Shown here in pieces: positions 17,553 to 38,334 of a stretch of 64,000 nt of DNA. The notes under the pieces were generated by a model. The model was given only the letters and a program-made list of their open reading frames with translations. It had not been told where the DNA came from and did no database searches. The stretch is from Streptomyces chumphonensis (lineage in GTDB: Bacteria; Actinomycetota; Actinomycetes; Streptomycetales; Streptomycetaceae). The stretch's first letter is position 1; every line of letters begins with the position of its first letter. Position numbers and translations under genes: made by a program. The DNA is taken from positions 248,001 through 312,000 of the forward strand of contig NZ_JACXYU010000005.1 in NCBI RefSeq assembly GCF_014779715.1, in the 5' to 3' direction.

Positions 17553-17792
17553 TCACCGGCTCGGGCGGCCCCCGGCGCGGTTGCGCGGGTGCTGCTTGGC
17601 GGTTCGCTCGTTGCCGCGCCGGTAGTTGCCGGTCCAGCGCGCCATCACCAGCTGCGGGTCCTCGGAGGTGACGGCGTCGAGGAACTCGTCGGCCCGGGGC
17701 CCCCGCAGCGTCGCCGCCTTCCGGGTGCCGTGGAGCACCACGACCGTCCCGTCGGACCGCTGCTCGTACCGGAACCCCGTGGCGTCGCCCAT
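17553..17792 (-). CDS. conserved small hypothetical protein
   Basis: 79 residues. It has a beta-rich first half (FRYEQRSDGTVVVLHGTRKA) and a basic C-terminal tail (RRGNERTAKQHPRNRAGG) suggesting nucleic-acid contact. Such proteins are widespread in Streptomyces and have no known role. Confidence 0.65.
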   Translation of the reverse strand: MGDATGFRYEQRSDGTVVVLHGTRKAATLRGPRADEFLDAVTSEDPQLVMARWTGNYRRGNERTAKQHPRNRAGGRPSR

Positions 17793-17835
17793 CCGCGGAT
17801 CGTACGTGGGGCCGGGAACGCCCGTCGAGGCGACC

Positions 17836-18174
17836 TCAGGACGCGACGCTGACGTCCGCCCCGACGTCGTCGGTCGCGGCGGCGTCGAGGATCGCGGGGA
17901 GCAGTGCGGGGAACCGGGCTTCGAGGTCGGCGCTGCGCAGCCGGACGTAGCAGCGGGTGCCTTCCTGACGGGTGCGGGTGACGCCCGCGTCGCGCAGGAC
18001 CTTCATGTGGTGGCTGAGCGTCGACTTGGCGACGGGTGCGCGCAGCTCGCCCCAGCCGAGCTCGGCCCCGTCGGCCAGCAGCCGGACGACCCCGAGCCGA
18101 ACGGGGTCGCTGAGCGCGGCCAGCACGCGGGTGAGGCTCATCGCGTCGGGGGCCGGGTGCCTGGGGTCCTTCAT
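17836..18174 (-). CDS. ArsR-family transcriptional repressor
   Basis: 112 residues from ATG 18174; an upstream in-frame ATG at 18210 would overlap the operator. The winged helix is LAALSDPVRLGVVRLLADG followed by VAKSTLSHHMKVLRDAGVTRTRQEGTRCYVRL. There is no cysteine metal site in the recognition helix, so it belongs to the non-metal branch. It is divergent from an SDR with a palindrome between them, and probably represses that gene. Confidence 0.88.
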   Translation of the reverse strand: MKDPRHPAPDAMSLTRVLAALSDPVRLGVVRLLADGAELGWGELRAPVAKSTLSHHMKVLRDAGVTRTRQEGTRCYVRLRSADLEARFPALLPAILDAAATDDVGADVSVAS

Positions 18175-18187
18175 GACACCATGGTAC

Positions 18188-18218
18188 GTTGTTCGACATT
18201 CGCAGAACATCGAACAAC
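18188..18218. promoter_or_regulatory. ArsR operator
   Basis: GTTGTTCGA at 18188-18196 and its exact complement TCGAACAAC at 18210-18218 frame a 13-base centre. This lies between the divergent ArsR and SDR start codons, overlapping the likely promoters. Confidence 0.6.
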
Positions 18219-18227
18219 GGAGGCAGC

Positions 18228-18968
<741 letters not shown>

Positions 18969-19157
18969 CGCGCCGTGGACGGTGACGTCCGGTCGATCCG
19001 ACGGTGCGTTGGACGGCTCGTCGCGGCGGGCGCATGCTGAAAGGTGACGCGTCGCGGACGTGCCCGACCCCGGCAGTGGCCCGGTGGAACGTCGGTGCGA
19101 TGACGGCGCACGTTCGGCACGACGCCCCCTCAGTTCGTGCGGAAGGGAGTGCGCACC

Positions 19158-20048
19158 ATGGCGGACCCGGACCGACCCCCAGGTTCCCCGGGGGGCCCGT
19201 ACCCTCCCCCACCGCCGCAGGGCCCGCCGGGGTCGGGCGGCGGGTGGTCGGCCGGACAGGGAGGCCCCGGCTGGCCCGGCGGACCACAACCGCCACGGAA
19301 CGGCTTCGGCATCACGGCGCTGATCCTCGGCATCATCGGAGTGCTGTTCGGCATCATCCCGCTGTTCTTCTGGCTCGCCGCCGTCCTCGGCATCATCGCT
19401 CTGATCATGGGCGTGGTGGGGGCGCGGCGCGCGAAGCAGCGCATCGCGACCAACGGGAGGATGTCGGTCGTCGGCGCTGTGCTCGGCGGGCTGGCGATCG
19501 TGCTCGCCATCGTCGGCCTCGTCATCGTGAGCAACGCCTTCGACGACCTGGAACGGGACCTCGACGACGCGGTCGAGCCGACGCCCACAGCCTCCCCCTC
19601 CCCGGGCGTGGAAGAACCCCCGCCCACGGAAGACGCCACCGAGGAACCGATTGTGGAAGAGGCCCTGGCCTTCGGGGACGCGTCGAGCTATCCGGACGGG
19701 CTGGAGGTCGCCGTGTCCTCCCCGACGCCGTACACCCCCTCCGACACCGCCGCCGGGCACTCCCCCGGCAACGAGACGGTGACGGTCGAGGTCACCGTCG
19801 TCAACGGGACCGACGAACGTCAGGATCTGGGCCTCGTCGTCGTGGACGCCAAGGACGCGTCCGGCCGGACGGCGGAGCCGGTCTTCGACACCGGCATCGA
19901 GGGCTTGCAGGGCACGCTGCTGCCGGGGGACGAATCCGTCGCGACGTACGCCTTCGACCTGCCTCCGGACGCCGCCGACGAGCTGACCATCGAGGTCACA
20001 CCGGACTTCGACCACGACTCCGCTCTGTGGAACGGCCCAACGTCCTGA
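19158..20048 (+). CDS. membrane protein with DUF4190 and DUF4352-like extracellular domain
   Basis: 296 residues. A Pro/Gly-rich N-terminal 45 residues precede two membrane-helix groups with the DUF4190 pattern (FGITALILGIIGVLFGIIPL, LGIIALIMGVVGARRAKQ, and a third helix VVGAVLGGLAIVLAIVGLVI). An acidic Thr/Pro linker follows, and then a domain (TVTVEVTVVNGTDERQDL ... LLPGDESVATYAFDLP) resembling DUF4352/DUF4232 immunoglobulin-like folds. Probably surface exposed. Function unknown. Confidence 0.75.
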   Translation: MADPDRPPGSPGGPYPPPPPQGPPGSGGGWSAGQGGPGWPGGPQPPRNGFGITALILGIIGVLFGIIPLFFWLAAVLGIIALIMGVVGARRAKQRIATNGRMSVVGAVLGGLAIVLAIVGLVIVSNAFDDLERDLDDAVEPTPTASPSPGVEEPPPTEDATEEPIVEEALAFGDASSYPDGLEVAVSSPTPYTPSDTAAGHSPGNETVTVEVTVVNGTDERQDLGLVVVDAKDASGRTAEPVFDTGIEGLQGTLLPGDESVATYAFDLPPDAADELTIEVTPDFDHDSALWNGPTS

Positions 20049-20164
20049 GCGGACGTCGCCCGTTTGCCTGCACGGGGTGCAGGGAACTCGGCGCGGGAGT
20101 GGCCCGGCCGGTCGGGCCGCCCGGCCCACGCGGGCCGCGCCGCCGAGGAGGGAGAGAGGCACGC

Positions 20165-20548
20165 ATGGCGTACGACGAGTTCCTGATGACCGTGAGCGAG
20201 ACCGGCGGGTACGAGCGCGAGGACGCCGCCCGCGCCACCGAGGCGGTGATCAGCACCCTCGGTGACCGGCTCCCGCCCGAGACGGCCGAGCACCTGGCCG
20301 ATCAGCTCCCCGACCCGGTCGCCGAGCTGATCGAGGGCGCGGGTTCGGCGCCGCAGAACTGGGGCGTGGGCGAGTTCGTGCACCGGGTCGCGGAGATCAC
20401 CGGTGAGACCGAGGAGCAGGCGGAGGGGCACAGCCGGGCCGTCCTGACGGCCGTCGCCGGGCAGGTCAGCGGCGGCGAGCTGAACAAGGTGATCAGCGAT
20501 CTGCCCTCGGGGTACGCCGACCTCTTCGGCCACCCCGAACTGACCTGA
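20165..20548 (+). CDS. DUF2267 protein
   Basis: 127 residues, GAGGAGGGAG upstream of ATG 20165. The pattern YDEFLMTVSETGGY, AARATEAVISTLGDRLPPETAEHLADQLP and ISDLPSGYADLF is that of DUF2267, an all-helical family common in actinobacteria and often near stress genes. No known activity. Confidence 0.85.
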   Translation: MAYDEFLMTVSETGGYEREDAARATEAVISTLGDRLPPETAEHLADQLPDPVAELIEGAGSAPQNWGVGEFVHRVAEITGETEEQAEGHSRAVLTAVAGQVSGGELNKVISDLPSGYADLFGHPELT

Positions 20549-20572
20549 CGCCCGCCGAGGCCGAAGCCGGCG

Positions 20573-20977
20573 TCACACCGTCACGACCGTCACATGCCCT
20601 TCCAGGCCCGCGAAGTGGGCACCGTTGCGGGTGTACAGGGGAAGGCCTTGCGAGGAAGCGACGGCGGCCATCATCAGGTCCATGCGGCGAGGCTTGGGGT
20701 TGCGGCCCGCACCGACCACCAGCGCCACCAAGGTGCCGTAGCGCGCCGCGGCGGCGCCGTCGAACGGCAATGGCTCGACGTCCGCCACCGCCGCCCCGAG
20801 CACCTCCATCCGGACCGCACGGGCGGCGGCGTCCTTGGTCATGGCAACCCCGTGCCGCAAATCGGCCATGGTGATCGCCGTCAGCTCGGGCACGGCGGGC
20901 AGAACCTCCGGGTCCAGGAGCCCCAGGTCGATGAACGTGCGGGTGTCGAGCACCCCGGAGGCGTGCCGCTCAGTCAC
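20573..20977 (-). CDS. PIN-domain toxin (VapC-like)
   Basis: 134 residues. PIN-type acidic residues are seen at [10 protein letters not shown] (Asp in the first strand), ITMADLRHG, and [12 protein letters not shown] followed by [17 protein letters not shown] proteins are Mg-dependent RNases that in toxin-antitoxin systems cleave tRNA or rRNA. It overlaps the upstream antitoxin gene by 8 bases, the classic arrangement. The last acidic ligand is Asn (TRNGAHF) where many VapC have Asp. Confidence 0.82.
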   Translation of the reverse strand: MTERHASGVLDTRTFIDLGLLDPEVLPAVPELTAITMADLRHGVAMTKDAAARAVRMEVLGAAVADVEPLPFDGAAAARYGTLVALVVGAGRNPKPRRMDLMMAAVASSQGLPLYTRNGAHFAGLEGHVTVVTV

Positions 20978-21245
20978 CGGAGCGCGTCCAGGGGTCGACG
21001 GTCACGTCGTCCTCGTCCCCGAAGACCTCGTCGGCCTCACGACGCAGCTCACGATGGTCGAGACGTGGCAGCGTCCGGTGCCGGGCCACGAGCTTCTCGG
21101 CGCTGAGCCGACGCCTACGGCACAGCGGCCGCAGTTCGGCGACCTCGACACCGTTCCGGGTGATGTGGAAGGTTTCGCCCTCCTCCACGGCGTTCATGAC
21201 CGCTGCGGACTCGCGCCTGAGCTCTCGCTGCGTGATGGCCTTCAC
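20970..21245 (-). CDS. Phd/YefM-type antitoxin
   Basis: About 91 residues from a GTG at 21245, chosen because the sequence from there ([19 protein letters not shown]) matches the conserved N-terminus of Phd/YefM antitoxins; an in-frame GTG at 21272 adds nine residues without a ribosome site. The [16 protein letters not shown] segment completes the DNA-binding fold. The C-terminal half, rich in Arg and acidic residues, would bind and block the PIN toxin encoded just downstream. Confidence 0.78.
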   Translation of the reverse strand: MKAITQRELRRESAAVMNAVEEGETFHITRNGVEVAELRPLCRRRRLSAEKLVARHRTLPRLDHRELRREADEVFGDEDDVTVDPWTRSGD

Positions 21246-21300
21246 ACCCGTCAGCGCAGCGCCCCATAGCACAGCGTGCTACGGGCGTCGTATAGACACG

Positions 21301-21342
21301 CGTAGGGGCCCGTACGACCATCCGGTCGTACGGGCCCCTACG
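21301..21342. terminator. tuf terminator (bidirectional)
   Basis: A perfect 19-base-pair stem with an ATCC tetraloop, arms at 21301-21319 and 21324-21342. It lies 26 bases after the tuf stop codon and ends the minus-strand str operon. Confidence 0.88.
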
Positions 21343-21368
21343 TTCAGCGTGCTCCGGGGAGCGTCAGG

Positions 21369-22562
<1,194 letters not shown>

Positions 22563-22754
22563 TGGGGTCCTCCTGTGGACTGGTGCTGTACGCCCCCCGC
22601 TTCTGCGGAAGGGTTCAGGTGGTCGTACCGAACAAGCCAGGACCCCGAGGGGGACGCCCTTGACCCGTTCGTTCTTAAGGGCTGGCGACCCGGGGCTCCG
22701 GCCCAGAACGCGTGTGCGATCTGTGCCGGATGCCCCGGAATGCCGTTGTGCTAC

Positions 22755-22783
22755 AGCCTAAGGGGTGAGATTACGACGGCGAA
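22755..22783 (-). promoter_or_regulatory. possible tuf promoter in the fusA-tuf gap
   Basis: On the minus strand TTCGCC, 17 bases, TAGGCT. The -35 is weak and the -10 fits TANNNT. It lies just past the fusA stop, about 190 bases before tuf. A separate tuf promoter in this gap is expected from other Streptomyces. Confidence 0.35.
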
Positions 22784-22789
22784 CCGACG

Positions 22790-24913
<2,124 letters not shown>

Positions 24914-24952
24914 GAGGCTTCAGTCTTCTCTCGGTCTCGATAGGGGTAGCGA

Positions 24953-25423
24953 CTACCAGCGGTAGTGCGCGAAGGCCTTGTTGGACTCGGCCATCTTGTG
25001 GGTGTCCTCACGCTTCTTCACGGCCGCACCGAGGCCGTTGGAGGCGTCCAGGAGCTCGTTCATCAGGCGCTCGGTCATCGTCTTCTCGCGACGGGCGCGG
25101 GAGTAGCCGACGAGCCAGCGCAGCGCGAGCGTGGAGGCGCGGCCGGGCTTGACCTCGACCGGCACCTGGTAGGTGGCGCCACCCACACGACGCGACTTGA
25201 CCTCAAGGGTCGGCTTGATGTTCTCCAGAGCGCGCTTCAGCGTGATGACCGGGTCGTTGCCGGTCTTCTCACGCAGACCCTCCATGGCGCCGTAGACGAT
25301 GCGCTCGGCGGTGGAGCGCTTGCCGTTCAGCAGCACCTTGTTGATCAGGGAGGTCACCAGAGGAGTGCCGTACACCGGGTCGATGATGACCGGGCGCTTC
25401 GGGGCGGGGCCCTTACGAGGCAT
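24953..25423 (-). CDS. rpsG: 30S ribosomal protein S7
   Basis: 156 residues, standard length, [19 protein letters not shown] start and KAFAHYRW end. S7 nucleates the 30S head and contacts the exit-site tRNA. It is 2 bases from the rpsL stop, with AGGAGAAG as ribosome site inside the rpsL end, so the two are cotranslated. Confidence 0.98.
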   Translation of the reverse strand: MPRKGPAPKRPVIIDPVYGTPLVTSLINKVLLNGKRSTAERIVYGAMEGLREKTGNDPVITLKRALENIKPTLEVKSRRVGGATYQVPVEVKPGRASTLALRWLVGYSRARREKTMTERLMNELLDASNGLGAAVKKREDTHKMAESNKAFAHYRW

Positions 25424-25425
25424 GC

Positions 25426-25797
25426 TTACTTCTCCTTCTTGGCGCCGTAGCGGCTGCGAGCCTGCTTGCGGTTCTTGACGCCCTGGGTGTCGAGCGAGCC
25501 ACGGATGATCTTGTAGCGAACGCCCGGCAGGTCCTTCACACGGCCGCCACGCACGAGCACGATGGAGTGCTCCTGCAGGTTGTGGCCCTCACCCGGGATG
25601 TAGGCCGTGACCTCGATCCCGCTGGTCAGACGCACACGCGCGACCTTACGCAGGGCCGAGTTCGGCTTCTTCGGGGTGGTGGTGAACACGCGCGTGCAGA
25701 CGCCACGACGCTGAGGAGAGCCCTCAAGTGCCGGCGTCTTGTTCTTCTCGACCTTGTCCTGCCGGCCCTTGCGGACCAGCTGCTGGATCGTAGGCAC
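25426..25797 (-). CDS. rpsL: 30S ribosomal protein S12
   Basis: 123 residues starting at GTG (GGAGAAA upstream). It forms part of the decoding centre. K43 and K88 (in [10 protein letters not shown] and GGRVKDLPG), the usual sites of streptomycin-resistance changes, are both wild-type Lys, and P90 (in KDLPG) is unchanged. First gene of the str operon. Confidence 0.98.
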   Translation of the reverse strand: MPTIQQLVRKGRQDKVEKNKTPALEGSPQRRGVCTRVFTTTPKKPNSALRKVARVRLTSGIEVTAYIPGEGHNLQEHSIVLVRGGRVKDLPGVRYKIIRGSLDTQGVKNRKQARSRYGAKKEK

Positions 25798-26007
25798 AGT
25801 TTCTCCGGTTTCTGTGTGCCAGTCTCGGTAAAGCTAACCTGGGCCACATTGTCCGACCCACGCGGTCGGGTGTGTCGGATTCTGCAGACCCCCCACTGAC
25901 GCGGGAGACTCCTCTGGAGGGAGAAGTGAGTGCAGATCCTGGTGTCACGCGCGGCCGTCCGCGAACGGGACGAACCAGCGCAGGGGACACCCCAGGCACA
26001 AGGTCAG

Positions 26008-26036
26008 AGCGTACCTACCGCATCGGCTCCGGTCAA
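26008..26036 (-). promoter_or_regulatory. str operon promoter
   Basis: On the minus strand TTGACC, 17 bases, TACGCT: an excellent match to the vegetative (HrdB) consensus. Predicted start near 26001, giving a 5' leader of about 200 bases before rpsL. The rest of the 344-base gap 25798-26141 shows only short GC-rich inverted repeats and no gene. Confidence 0.6.
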
Positions 26037-26141
26037 AAGCGATCGGCGCGCGCGGGCGGCACAGAATCCCCGGGCGCCGTCACCCGGGCGCTCTCACCGT
26101 AGCGGGCCCCACGCACGGCGGCCAGAGGGCGGGGCGAACGC

Positions 26142-26693
26142 TCACACGGAGAGCGCGACAGCGAAGAAGGCGATCAGCGCCGCGAACCCCATGGCGACGT
26201 ACCCCACGACGATACCGGCCGTCGCGAAGCCGCCGCCCTCCTTGCCCGTCCGCCGGATGTCGGCCCGCGCGACGTGGCCGCAGATCACGGCCGGCAGCGC
26301 GGTGATGTACACGGCCGGCACGAGGCAGGCGCAGACCAGCGCGGCCGTCGCCCACCCGCTCGTCTCCGGCGGGCGGCGCATCGGGTGCACCGGATAGGGG
26401 GAGTACCGCGGCGGGGTGATGTGGTACGTCGGCTCGGCCGGACGCTGGTACGGGGCGGGCGCGGGTGCGGGCACCGGGCCCTGCGGGAGGTCGGCGATGA
26501 GCGGCTGCATCTCGGCGTACGTGCTCGCCTCGTGGATGCGGTGGAGGCGGGCCTCGTACTCCCCCTTGGGCAGGCGCCCCTCGGCGTAACCGGCCTTCAG
26601 GACGTCCGCGGCCCGCTCGCGGTCGGCGTCGGAGGCCCGCATGAACGGCTGCCCCCCGTAAGGCTGGCTGCCTCCCGGCCAGTTCAGTGACAT
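26142..26693 (-). CDS. DUF1707/DUF4190 membrane protein
   Basis: 183 residues from ATG 26693 with GGAGGAG upstream. The N-terminal DUF1707 motif (MRASDADRERAADVLKAGYA ... GEYEARLHRIHEASTYAEM) precedes a Pro-rich linker and two membrane helices of DUF4190 type (ICGHVARADIRRTGKEGGGFA between them). DUF1707 proteins in actinobacteria are thought to be membrane-linked regulators. Conserved between rpoC and rpsL in Streptomyces. Confidence 0.82.
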   Translation of the reverse strand: MSLNWPGGSQPYGGQPFMRASDADRERAADVLKAGYAEGRLPKGEYEARLHRIHEASTYAEMQPLIADLPQGPVPAPAPAPYQRPAEPTYHITPPRYSPYPVHPMRRPPETSGWATAALVCACLVPAVYITALPAVICGHVARADIRRTGKEGGGFATAGIVVGYVAMGFAALIAFFAVALSV

Positions 26694-26784
26694 CGACCGA
26701 CTCCTCCCCACGTTGCGGAGCGTACGGCTCCTATCATCCAGGACGTCCGGGCGTCACGCGGAGTTCCCCCCGGAGAACGCCGAA

Positions 26785-26812
26785 GGGCGGCACTCCCGAG
26801 GGAGTGCCGCCC
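26785..26812. terminator. rpoBC terminator
   Basis: Stem GGGCGGCACTCCC with its perfect complement and a 2-base loop, 17 bases past the rpoC stop on the minus strand. Confidence 0.85.
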
Positions 26813-26829
26813 ACGGCGACGTGTGGGCC

Positions 26830-30729
<3,900 letters not shown>

Positions 30730-30824
30730 TCTCGTCAATCCCTCTCAGGGTCGTGTCAATGGTGGTCTGAACGGGGGTCCGGGGAGTGCCGGGGAGCCGC
30801 CGACGGCGGCTCCCCGACCACCCG

Positions 30825-34307
<3,483 letters not shown>

Positions 34308-34399
34308 GAGGGGGTCCTTCCGAGGGCTCGGACTCACTACGCGCATACCGGTGCCCCTGGTGACGGGCAGGGAGCAGCTATAAGGCAGCGCAAAGGGTC

Positions 34400-34428
34400 A
34401 GTGTAGCCACAAGGCACACTGATGTCCA
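34400..34428 (-). promoter_or_regulatory. rpoB promoter
   Basis: Minus strand TGGACA, 17 bases, TACACT: a good vegetative promoter about 90 bases before the rpoB TTG. It lies in the 716-base gap between rplL and rpoB, which otherwise holds only a hairpin just after rplL; frames in the gap look non-coding. This supports independent transcription of rpoBC in addition to read-through from rplJL. Confidence 0.5.
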
Positions 34429-34941
34429 GAGCGGAACATCGGAGATCGGCGCAGGGCCTCTCTCTCCCTCCGGGAGTCTCTTCCTCGGTTGTCTGTCTCG
34501 TGCTGTCTCGGTGCTGCTGCTCGGTACTGCTGTGCTCGTAGGCACGGCTCTCGCGCGGCGTCTCGATCCGGCCTGGCGGCCGTCCCTCGGCGTCTGCCGC
34601 AAGACTTCCCACATCACCGAGATTCCATGCCTCGGGTTCCGTGGAACTCCGAACCGGTACTTCCCGGCACCTCGGGCGCTTGTGAGAATCGCGTGCCCGG
34701 AGGCCGTACGTCAAGGCCCCGCGCTCGGTTGCGGTGGTCACGCCCGCGACGGCAGCCGCCGACGGCCCGAACGACCACCCCTCGCCGACCCCGCCGACCC
34801 CGTCGAGGGGGGGCCGGGTCGAACGCCGGTGATCACCCTACCCTTGGCAGCCGCGAAGGCAAGGAGAGCGCGGCGCGATCGAGCGGGTGACTCCGGGGTA
34901 TCCCGGAAACCACCCGGTCGTGGGGGTGCGGGAACGCCGAA

Positions 34942-34969
34942 GGGCGACCACCCGGATGGGTGATCGCCC
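34942..34969 (-). terminator. attenuator after rplL
   Basis: GGGCGACCACCC pairs with GGGTGATCGCCC (one mismatch) around a 4-base loop, 55 bases past the rplL stop. It probably reduces read-through from rplJL into rpoBC. Confidence 0.6.
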
Positions 34970-35023
34970 TCGACGAGCGGGCCGCGTGCCGTGTCGGCAC
35001 CCGCCCCGCGGGGGTTCAGCGGG

Positions 35024-35413
35024 TCACTTGACCTCGACGCTGGCGCCGGCGCCCTCGAGGGACTCCTTGGCCTTGTCCGCGGCGTCCTTGGCGACCTTCT
35101 CCAGAACCGGCTTCGGCGCACCGTCGACCAGGTCCTTGGCCTCCTTCAGGCCGAGGGAGGTCAGCTCGCGCACGACCTTGATGACCTGGATCTTCTTGTC
35201 ACCGGCGGCGGTGAGGACGACGTCGAACTCGTCCTTCTCCTCCTCGGCGGCGGCGGCGCCACCACCCTGACCCGGGGCAGCGGCGACGACGGCGGCCGGG
35301 GCGGCGGCCTCGACGTCGAACTTCTCCTCGAACTTCTTGACGAACTCGGAGAGCTCGATGAGGGTCATCTCCTCGAACTGCGCGAGCAGCTCGTCCTGGC
35401 TGAGCTTCGCCAT
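35024..35413 (-). CDS. rplL: 50S ribosomal protein L7/L12
   Basis: 129 residues, ATG 35413. N-terminal dimer domain ([20 protein letters not shown]), Ala/Gly-rich hinge, and the factor-binding domain ([20 protein letters not shown] ... [16 protein letters not shown]). It forms the ribosome stalk that recruits translation GTPases. 96 bases downstream of rplJ. Confidence 0.98.
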   Translation of the reverse strand: MAKLSQDELLAQFEEMTLIELSEFVKKFEEKFDVEAAAPAAVVAAAPGQGGGAAAAEEEKDEFDVVLTAAGDKKIQVIKVVRELTSLGLKEAKDLVDGAPKPVLEKVAKDAADKAKESLEGAGASVEVK

Positions 35414-35509
35414 GATGGCGTCCTTCCACTCGTTCGGCTGGTGCCGGATGTCGTACATGTCGGCGGGCGTACGGGGGCCCGCTGGGCTGCGCGGTAGCCG
35501 GAAGTTCGG

Positions 35510-36067
35510 TTACTCCGCGGCCTCGGCGGGAGCCGGCGTACCGGCACCGCCCTGCTCGTCCTGCTTGGCACGCAGCGCGTCCGCGGTGCGGACGAACTTC
35601 GTGAGCGGGGCCTGGAAGGTCGCCGCGGCCTTGGCCATGGACGCCTTCATTCCACCGGCCAGCTTGGAGAGCAGCACCTCGCGGGACTCGAGGTCCGCAA
35701 GCTTCTTGATCTCGTCCGCGGACAGTGCCTTGCCGTCAAGGACACCGCCCTTCAGCTCGAGAGCGGGGTTGGTCTTGGCGAAGTCACGCAGACCCTTCGC
35801 CGCCTCGACCGGGTCACCGGTCACGAAGGCGACCGCCGTCGAGCCCGTCAGGAACTCGTCGAGCGTGGTGACCCCGGCCTCCTTGGCCGCGATCTTGGTC
35901 AGCGTGTTCTTCACCACACGGTACTGGGCGTTGTCACCGAGCGAGCGGCGCAGCTCCTTGAGCTGTGCCACGGAAAGTCCGGTGTACGCGGTGACCACAG
36001 CGGCGTTGGAGTTGCGGAACTTCTCCGTCATCTCCTCAACGGCTGCGACCTTGTCGGGCGTCGCCAT
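35510..36067 (-). CDS. rplJ: 50S ribosomal protein L10
   Basis: 185 residues from ATG 36067 (GGAGGCG upstream). N-terminal rRNA-binding domain ([30 protein letters not shown]) and a C-terminal helix that anchors L12 dimers. The Ala/Pro/Glu tail is normal for actinobacteria. The L10-L12 complex represses its own translation through the leader upstream. Confidence 0.97.
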   Translation of the reverse strand: MATPDKVAAVEEMTEKFRNSNAAVVTAYTGLSVAQLKELRRSLGDNAQYRVVKNTLTKIAAKEAGVTTLDEFLTGSTAVAFVTGDPVEAAKGLRDFAKTNPALELKGGVLDGKALSADEIKKLADLESREVLLSKLAGGMKASMAKAAATFQAPLTKFVRTADALRAKQDEQGGAGTPAPAEAAE

Positions 36068-36348
36068 GAGCCTCGCGCCTCCTTCCGGGTGTTGGTCCTC
36101 GACCGGTCTGCCGACCGGTCCGTCGCGCCGGACCGCCCCATCGGGCACTTCAGGAAGGAGCTGCACACAAGCGAAACGCCCCGGTGCGCAGGCGCACGGG
36201 GCGTGACTCGACAGTACGGAACGCCGCCCGTACCGGAGTATGAACCTCACGTGCCTGCACGGGCCGTCCGCTCAGACGAGCGAATCCTTAGGCCACCGCG
36301 AGCCGACTGTGACGACGGCACGCAGCAACGACCAGCGGTCTTTGGCTA
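36068..36348 (-). promoter_or_regulatory. rplJ leader (L10-type) with hairpin at 36176-36204
   Basis: The about 280-base untranslated leader of rplJ contains several stems. The strongest, 36176-36204, pairs ACGCCCC(G)GTGCGC with GCGCACGGGGCGT and on the minus strand is followed by TTTCGC, like an attenuator. L10 leaders bind the L10-L12 complex and control rplJL; I assign it by position and length, not by a covariance search. Confidence 0.5.
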
Positions 36349-36355
36349 CCGCGAC

Positions 36356-36385
36356 ACTGTACGGGGGGCGTCACGGCGGAGGCAA
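36356..36385 (-). promoter_or_regulatory. rplJ promoter
   Basis: Minus strand TTGCCT, 18 bases, TACAGT. Predicted start near 36348. Position fits the start of the L10-type leader. Confidence 0.45.
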
Positions 36386-36448
36386 ATCCGGCCCCGGTCC
36401 GACGTCACGGCACGGGCGCCGTCACGTCGGACCGGGAGGCCGGGTGCG

Positions 36449-37402
36449 TCAGACCGCGCCGGGCTCCAGCGCGCCCGGACCGCCGAGCTCCTCCAACATC
36501 TCCACGAAGTCGATCGTCTCGTCGGCCGGCGGAGCCTCGGGAGCCACCTTCACGCCGTAGTCGGTCATGCGCTGGGTCATCTCCATGCTGCCCTCGGGGC
36601 TGTCCATGACCACCGTCATCTGCACCGGCATGTCGTCCTCGTTGAGCCAGACGTCGAGGTCCATCGCCTCGATGCCCGACTCGTCCATGCCGTCCAGGAG
36701 CTCCGCCCGCTTCTCCTCTGTCAGGTACTCGCCGGACGCGGAGTTCTGCGCCTCGATCTCCAGCAGCTCCTCAAGGGTGATGCTGCCCTGGTAGTGCTGC
36801 GTGGCGGCGCCGTCCAGCTTCTCCTCGCCGACGTGCTCGATGTTCGGCGAGTCCAGCAGCAGAGCCATCTGCTCGGCCGGGCTGCGGCCCATCTCGTCCA
36901 GGCCGGCCGTCATCTGGTCGGCGAGCGCCTCGTCACCGGCCTCCTCGACCATGGCCTCGATGTCGAACTTCATCCAGGTCTTGCCGCCGGTGTCGGCCGC
37001 CATGACCTCACCCATGTACATGTACATGACGTCATCGAGCCACACCATGCGCATCTCGGACGGCGCGGAGGACTCCTCACCCGCGGCCCCCGCGAACGCC
37101 TCACCGCTCATGGTGAAGTCCATGGCGACCGGGTCCCAGGACATGACGCCCTGCATCTCCATCGCCTCGGGCATGCCCGGCGCCGTCATCGTCATCTCGA
37201 GGCGGGCGGACTTCGCCTCGGTCGTCTTCTTCGTGGCCGCCGCCATGACCTGGAGCGCCGAGCGCTTCTCGGCGGCCTGCGACGGGGCCGACGACGTCGT
37301 GCCGCCCTCGTCCGAGCTCTCCCCGCCCCCGGTGCAGCCGCTGAGGACCAGGGCCGCGGTCAGGCTGACGGCAGCCAGTGCCGTCGTGCGCGTACGACGC
37401 AT
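36449..37402 (-). CDS. secreted lipoprotein, LppX/LprG-like fold likely
   Basis: 317 residues from ATG 37402 (GGGGGAG upstream). The signal peptide ends in the lipobox LVLSGC. The mature domain is unusually Met- and Glu-rich, with DPVAMDFTMSG, VMYMYMGEVM and a C-terminal VWLNEDDMPVQMTVVM, the beta-sheet pattern of LolA/LppX-like lipid-handling proteins. Conserved between rplA and rplJ in Streptomyces; the role is unknown. Confidence 0.8.
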   Translation of the reverse strand: MRRTRTTALAAVSLTAALVLSGCTGGGESSDEGGTTSSAPSQAAEKRSALQVMAAATKKTTEAKSARLEMTMTAPGMPEAMEMQGVMSWDPVAMDFTMSGEAFAGAAGEESSAPSEMRMVWLDDVMYMYMGEVMAADTGGKTWMKFDIEAMVEEAGDEALADQMTAGLDEMGRSPAEQMALLLDSPNIEHVGEEKLDGAATQHYQGSITLEELLEIEAQNSASGEYLTEEKRAELLDGMDESGIEAMDLDVWLNEDDMPVQMTVVMDSPEGSMEMTQRMTDYGVKVAPEAPPADETIDFVEMLEELGGPGALEPGAV

Positions 37403-37474
37403 CACGTTCTCCCCCACATGTGTCAGTGAATGTGCCAACCGTAGTCCATGCCCGTGTGTCCCTGACAACGGGAA

Positions 37475-37502
37475 AGCCCCCGCTCCACAGGGAGCGGGGG
37501 CT
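37475..37502. terminator. rplKA terminator
   Basis: AGCCCCCGCTCC and its perfect complement with a 4-base loop, 26 bases after the rplA stop. Confidence 0.85.
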
Positions 37503-37528
37503 CGTCCCAACCGGCGTCGGGGAGAGGC

Positions 37529-38251
37529 TCAGGCGGCCTCGTCCTCGACGAGCAGGTTGCGGGTGCGGTTGCCGTCGACCGGGATGCCGGGGCCCATCGT
37601 GGTGGTGATGGTGGCCTTCTTGATGTAACGGCCCTTGGCGGCGGACGGCTTCAGACGCATGACCTCGTCCAGCGCCGCGGCGTAGTTCTCCACGAGCTGC
37701 TGCTCACCGAACGACACCTTGCCGATGATGAAGTGCAGGTTCGCGTGCTTGTCGACGCGGAACTCGATCTTGCCGCCCTTGATCTCGGTGACGGCCTTGG
37801 CGACGTCGGGGGTGACGGTGCCGGTCTTCGGGTTCGGCATCAGGCCACGCGGACCGAGCACGCGGCCGAGGCGGCCGACCTTGCCCATGAGGTCCGGGGT
37901 GGCGACGACCGCGTCGAACTCGTTCAGGCGCTGGCCCTTGGAGATCTCGTCGATCAGCTCGTCGGAGCCGACGATGTCGGCGCCCGCGGCTTCCGCGGCG
38001 GCTGCACGGTCACCGGTCGCGAAGACCAGGACCCGGGCGGTCTTGCCGGTGCCGTGCGGCAGGTTCACGGTGCCGCGGACCATCTGGTCGGCCTTGCGCG
38101 GGTCGACACCCAGGCGGAAGGCCACCTCGACGGTCGCGTCGAACTTGACGGCGGTCGTGTCCTTGGCGAGGCGGACGGCCTCGAGCGGGGCGTAGAGCCG
38201 CGTCCGGTCGATCTTGGCGTCCGCGCTGCGGAGATTCTTGCTGCGCTTCAC
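37529..38251 (-). CDS. rplA: 50S ribosomal protein L1
   Basis: 240 residues from GTG 38251 (AGGAGCAGAA upstream). Standard L1, with [20 protein letters not shown] and [12 protein letters not shown]. It forms the mobile stalk at the E site and in many bacteria represses rplKA translation. 83 bases downstream of rplK. Confidence 0.98.
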   Translation of the reverse strand: MKRSKNLRSADAKIDRTRLYAPLEAVRLAKDTTAVKFDATVEVAFRLGVDPRKADQMVRGTVNLPHGTGKTARVLVFATGDRAAAAEAAGADIVGSDELIDEISKGQRLNEFDAVVATPDLMGKVGRLGRVLGPRGLMPNPKTGTVTPDVAKAVTEIKGGKIEFRVDKHANLHFIIGKVSFGEQQLVENYAAALDEVMRLKPSAAKGRYIKKATITTTMGPGIPVDGNRTRNLLVEDEAA

Positions 38252-38334
38252 TTCTGCTCCTGTGTTTCAGGTACGGAGTCGTGGTGTGGACCAGCGCTTG
38301 GTCCTTCCACGGAACTGCTGGTGACCGGGTGCGG

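Noticed and set aside
20573..21245. The PIN/Phd toxin-antitoxin pair as a novel system.
   Set aside because: Gene order, overlap and motifs are those of ordinary VapBC/Phd-type modules; only its position next to tuf is notable.
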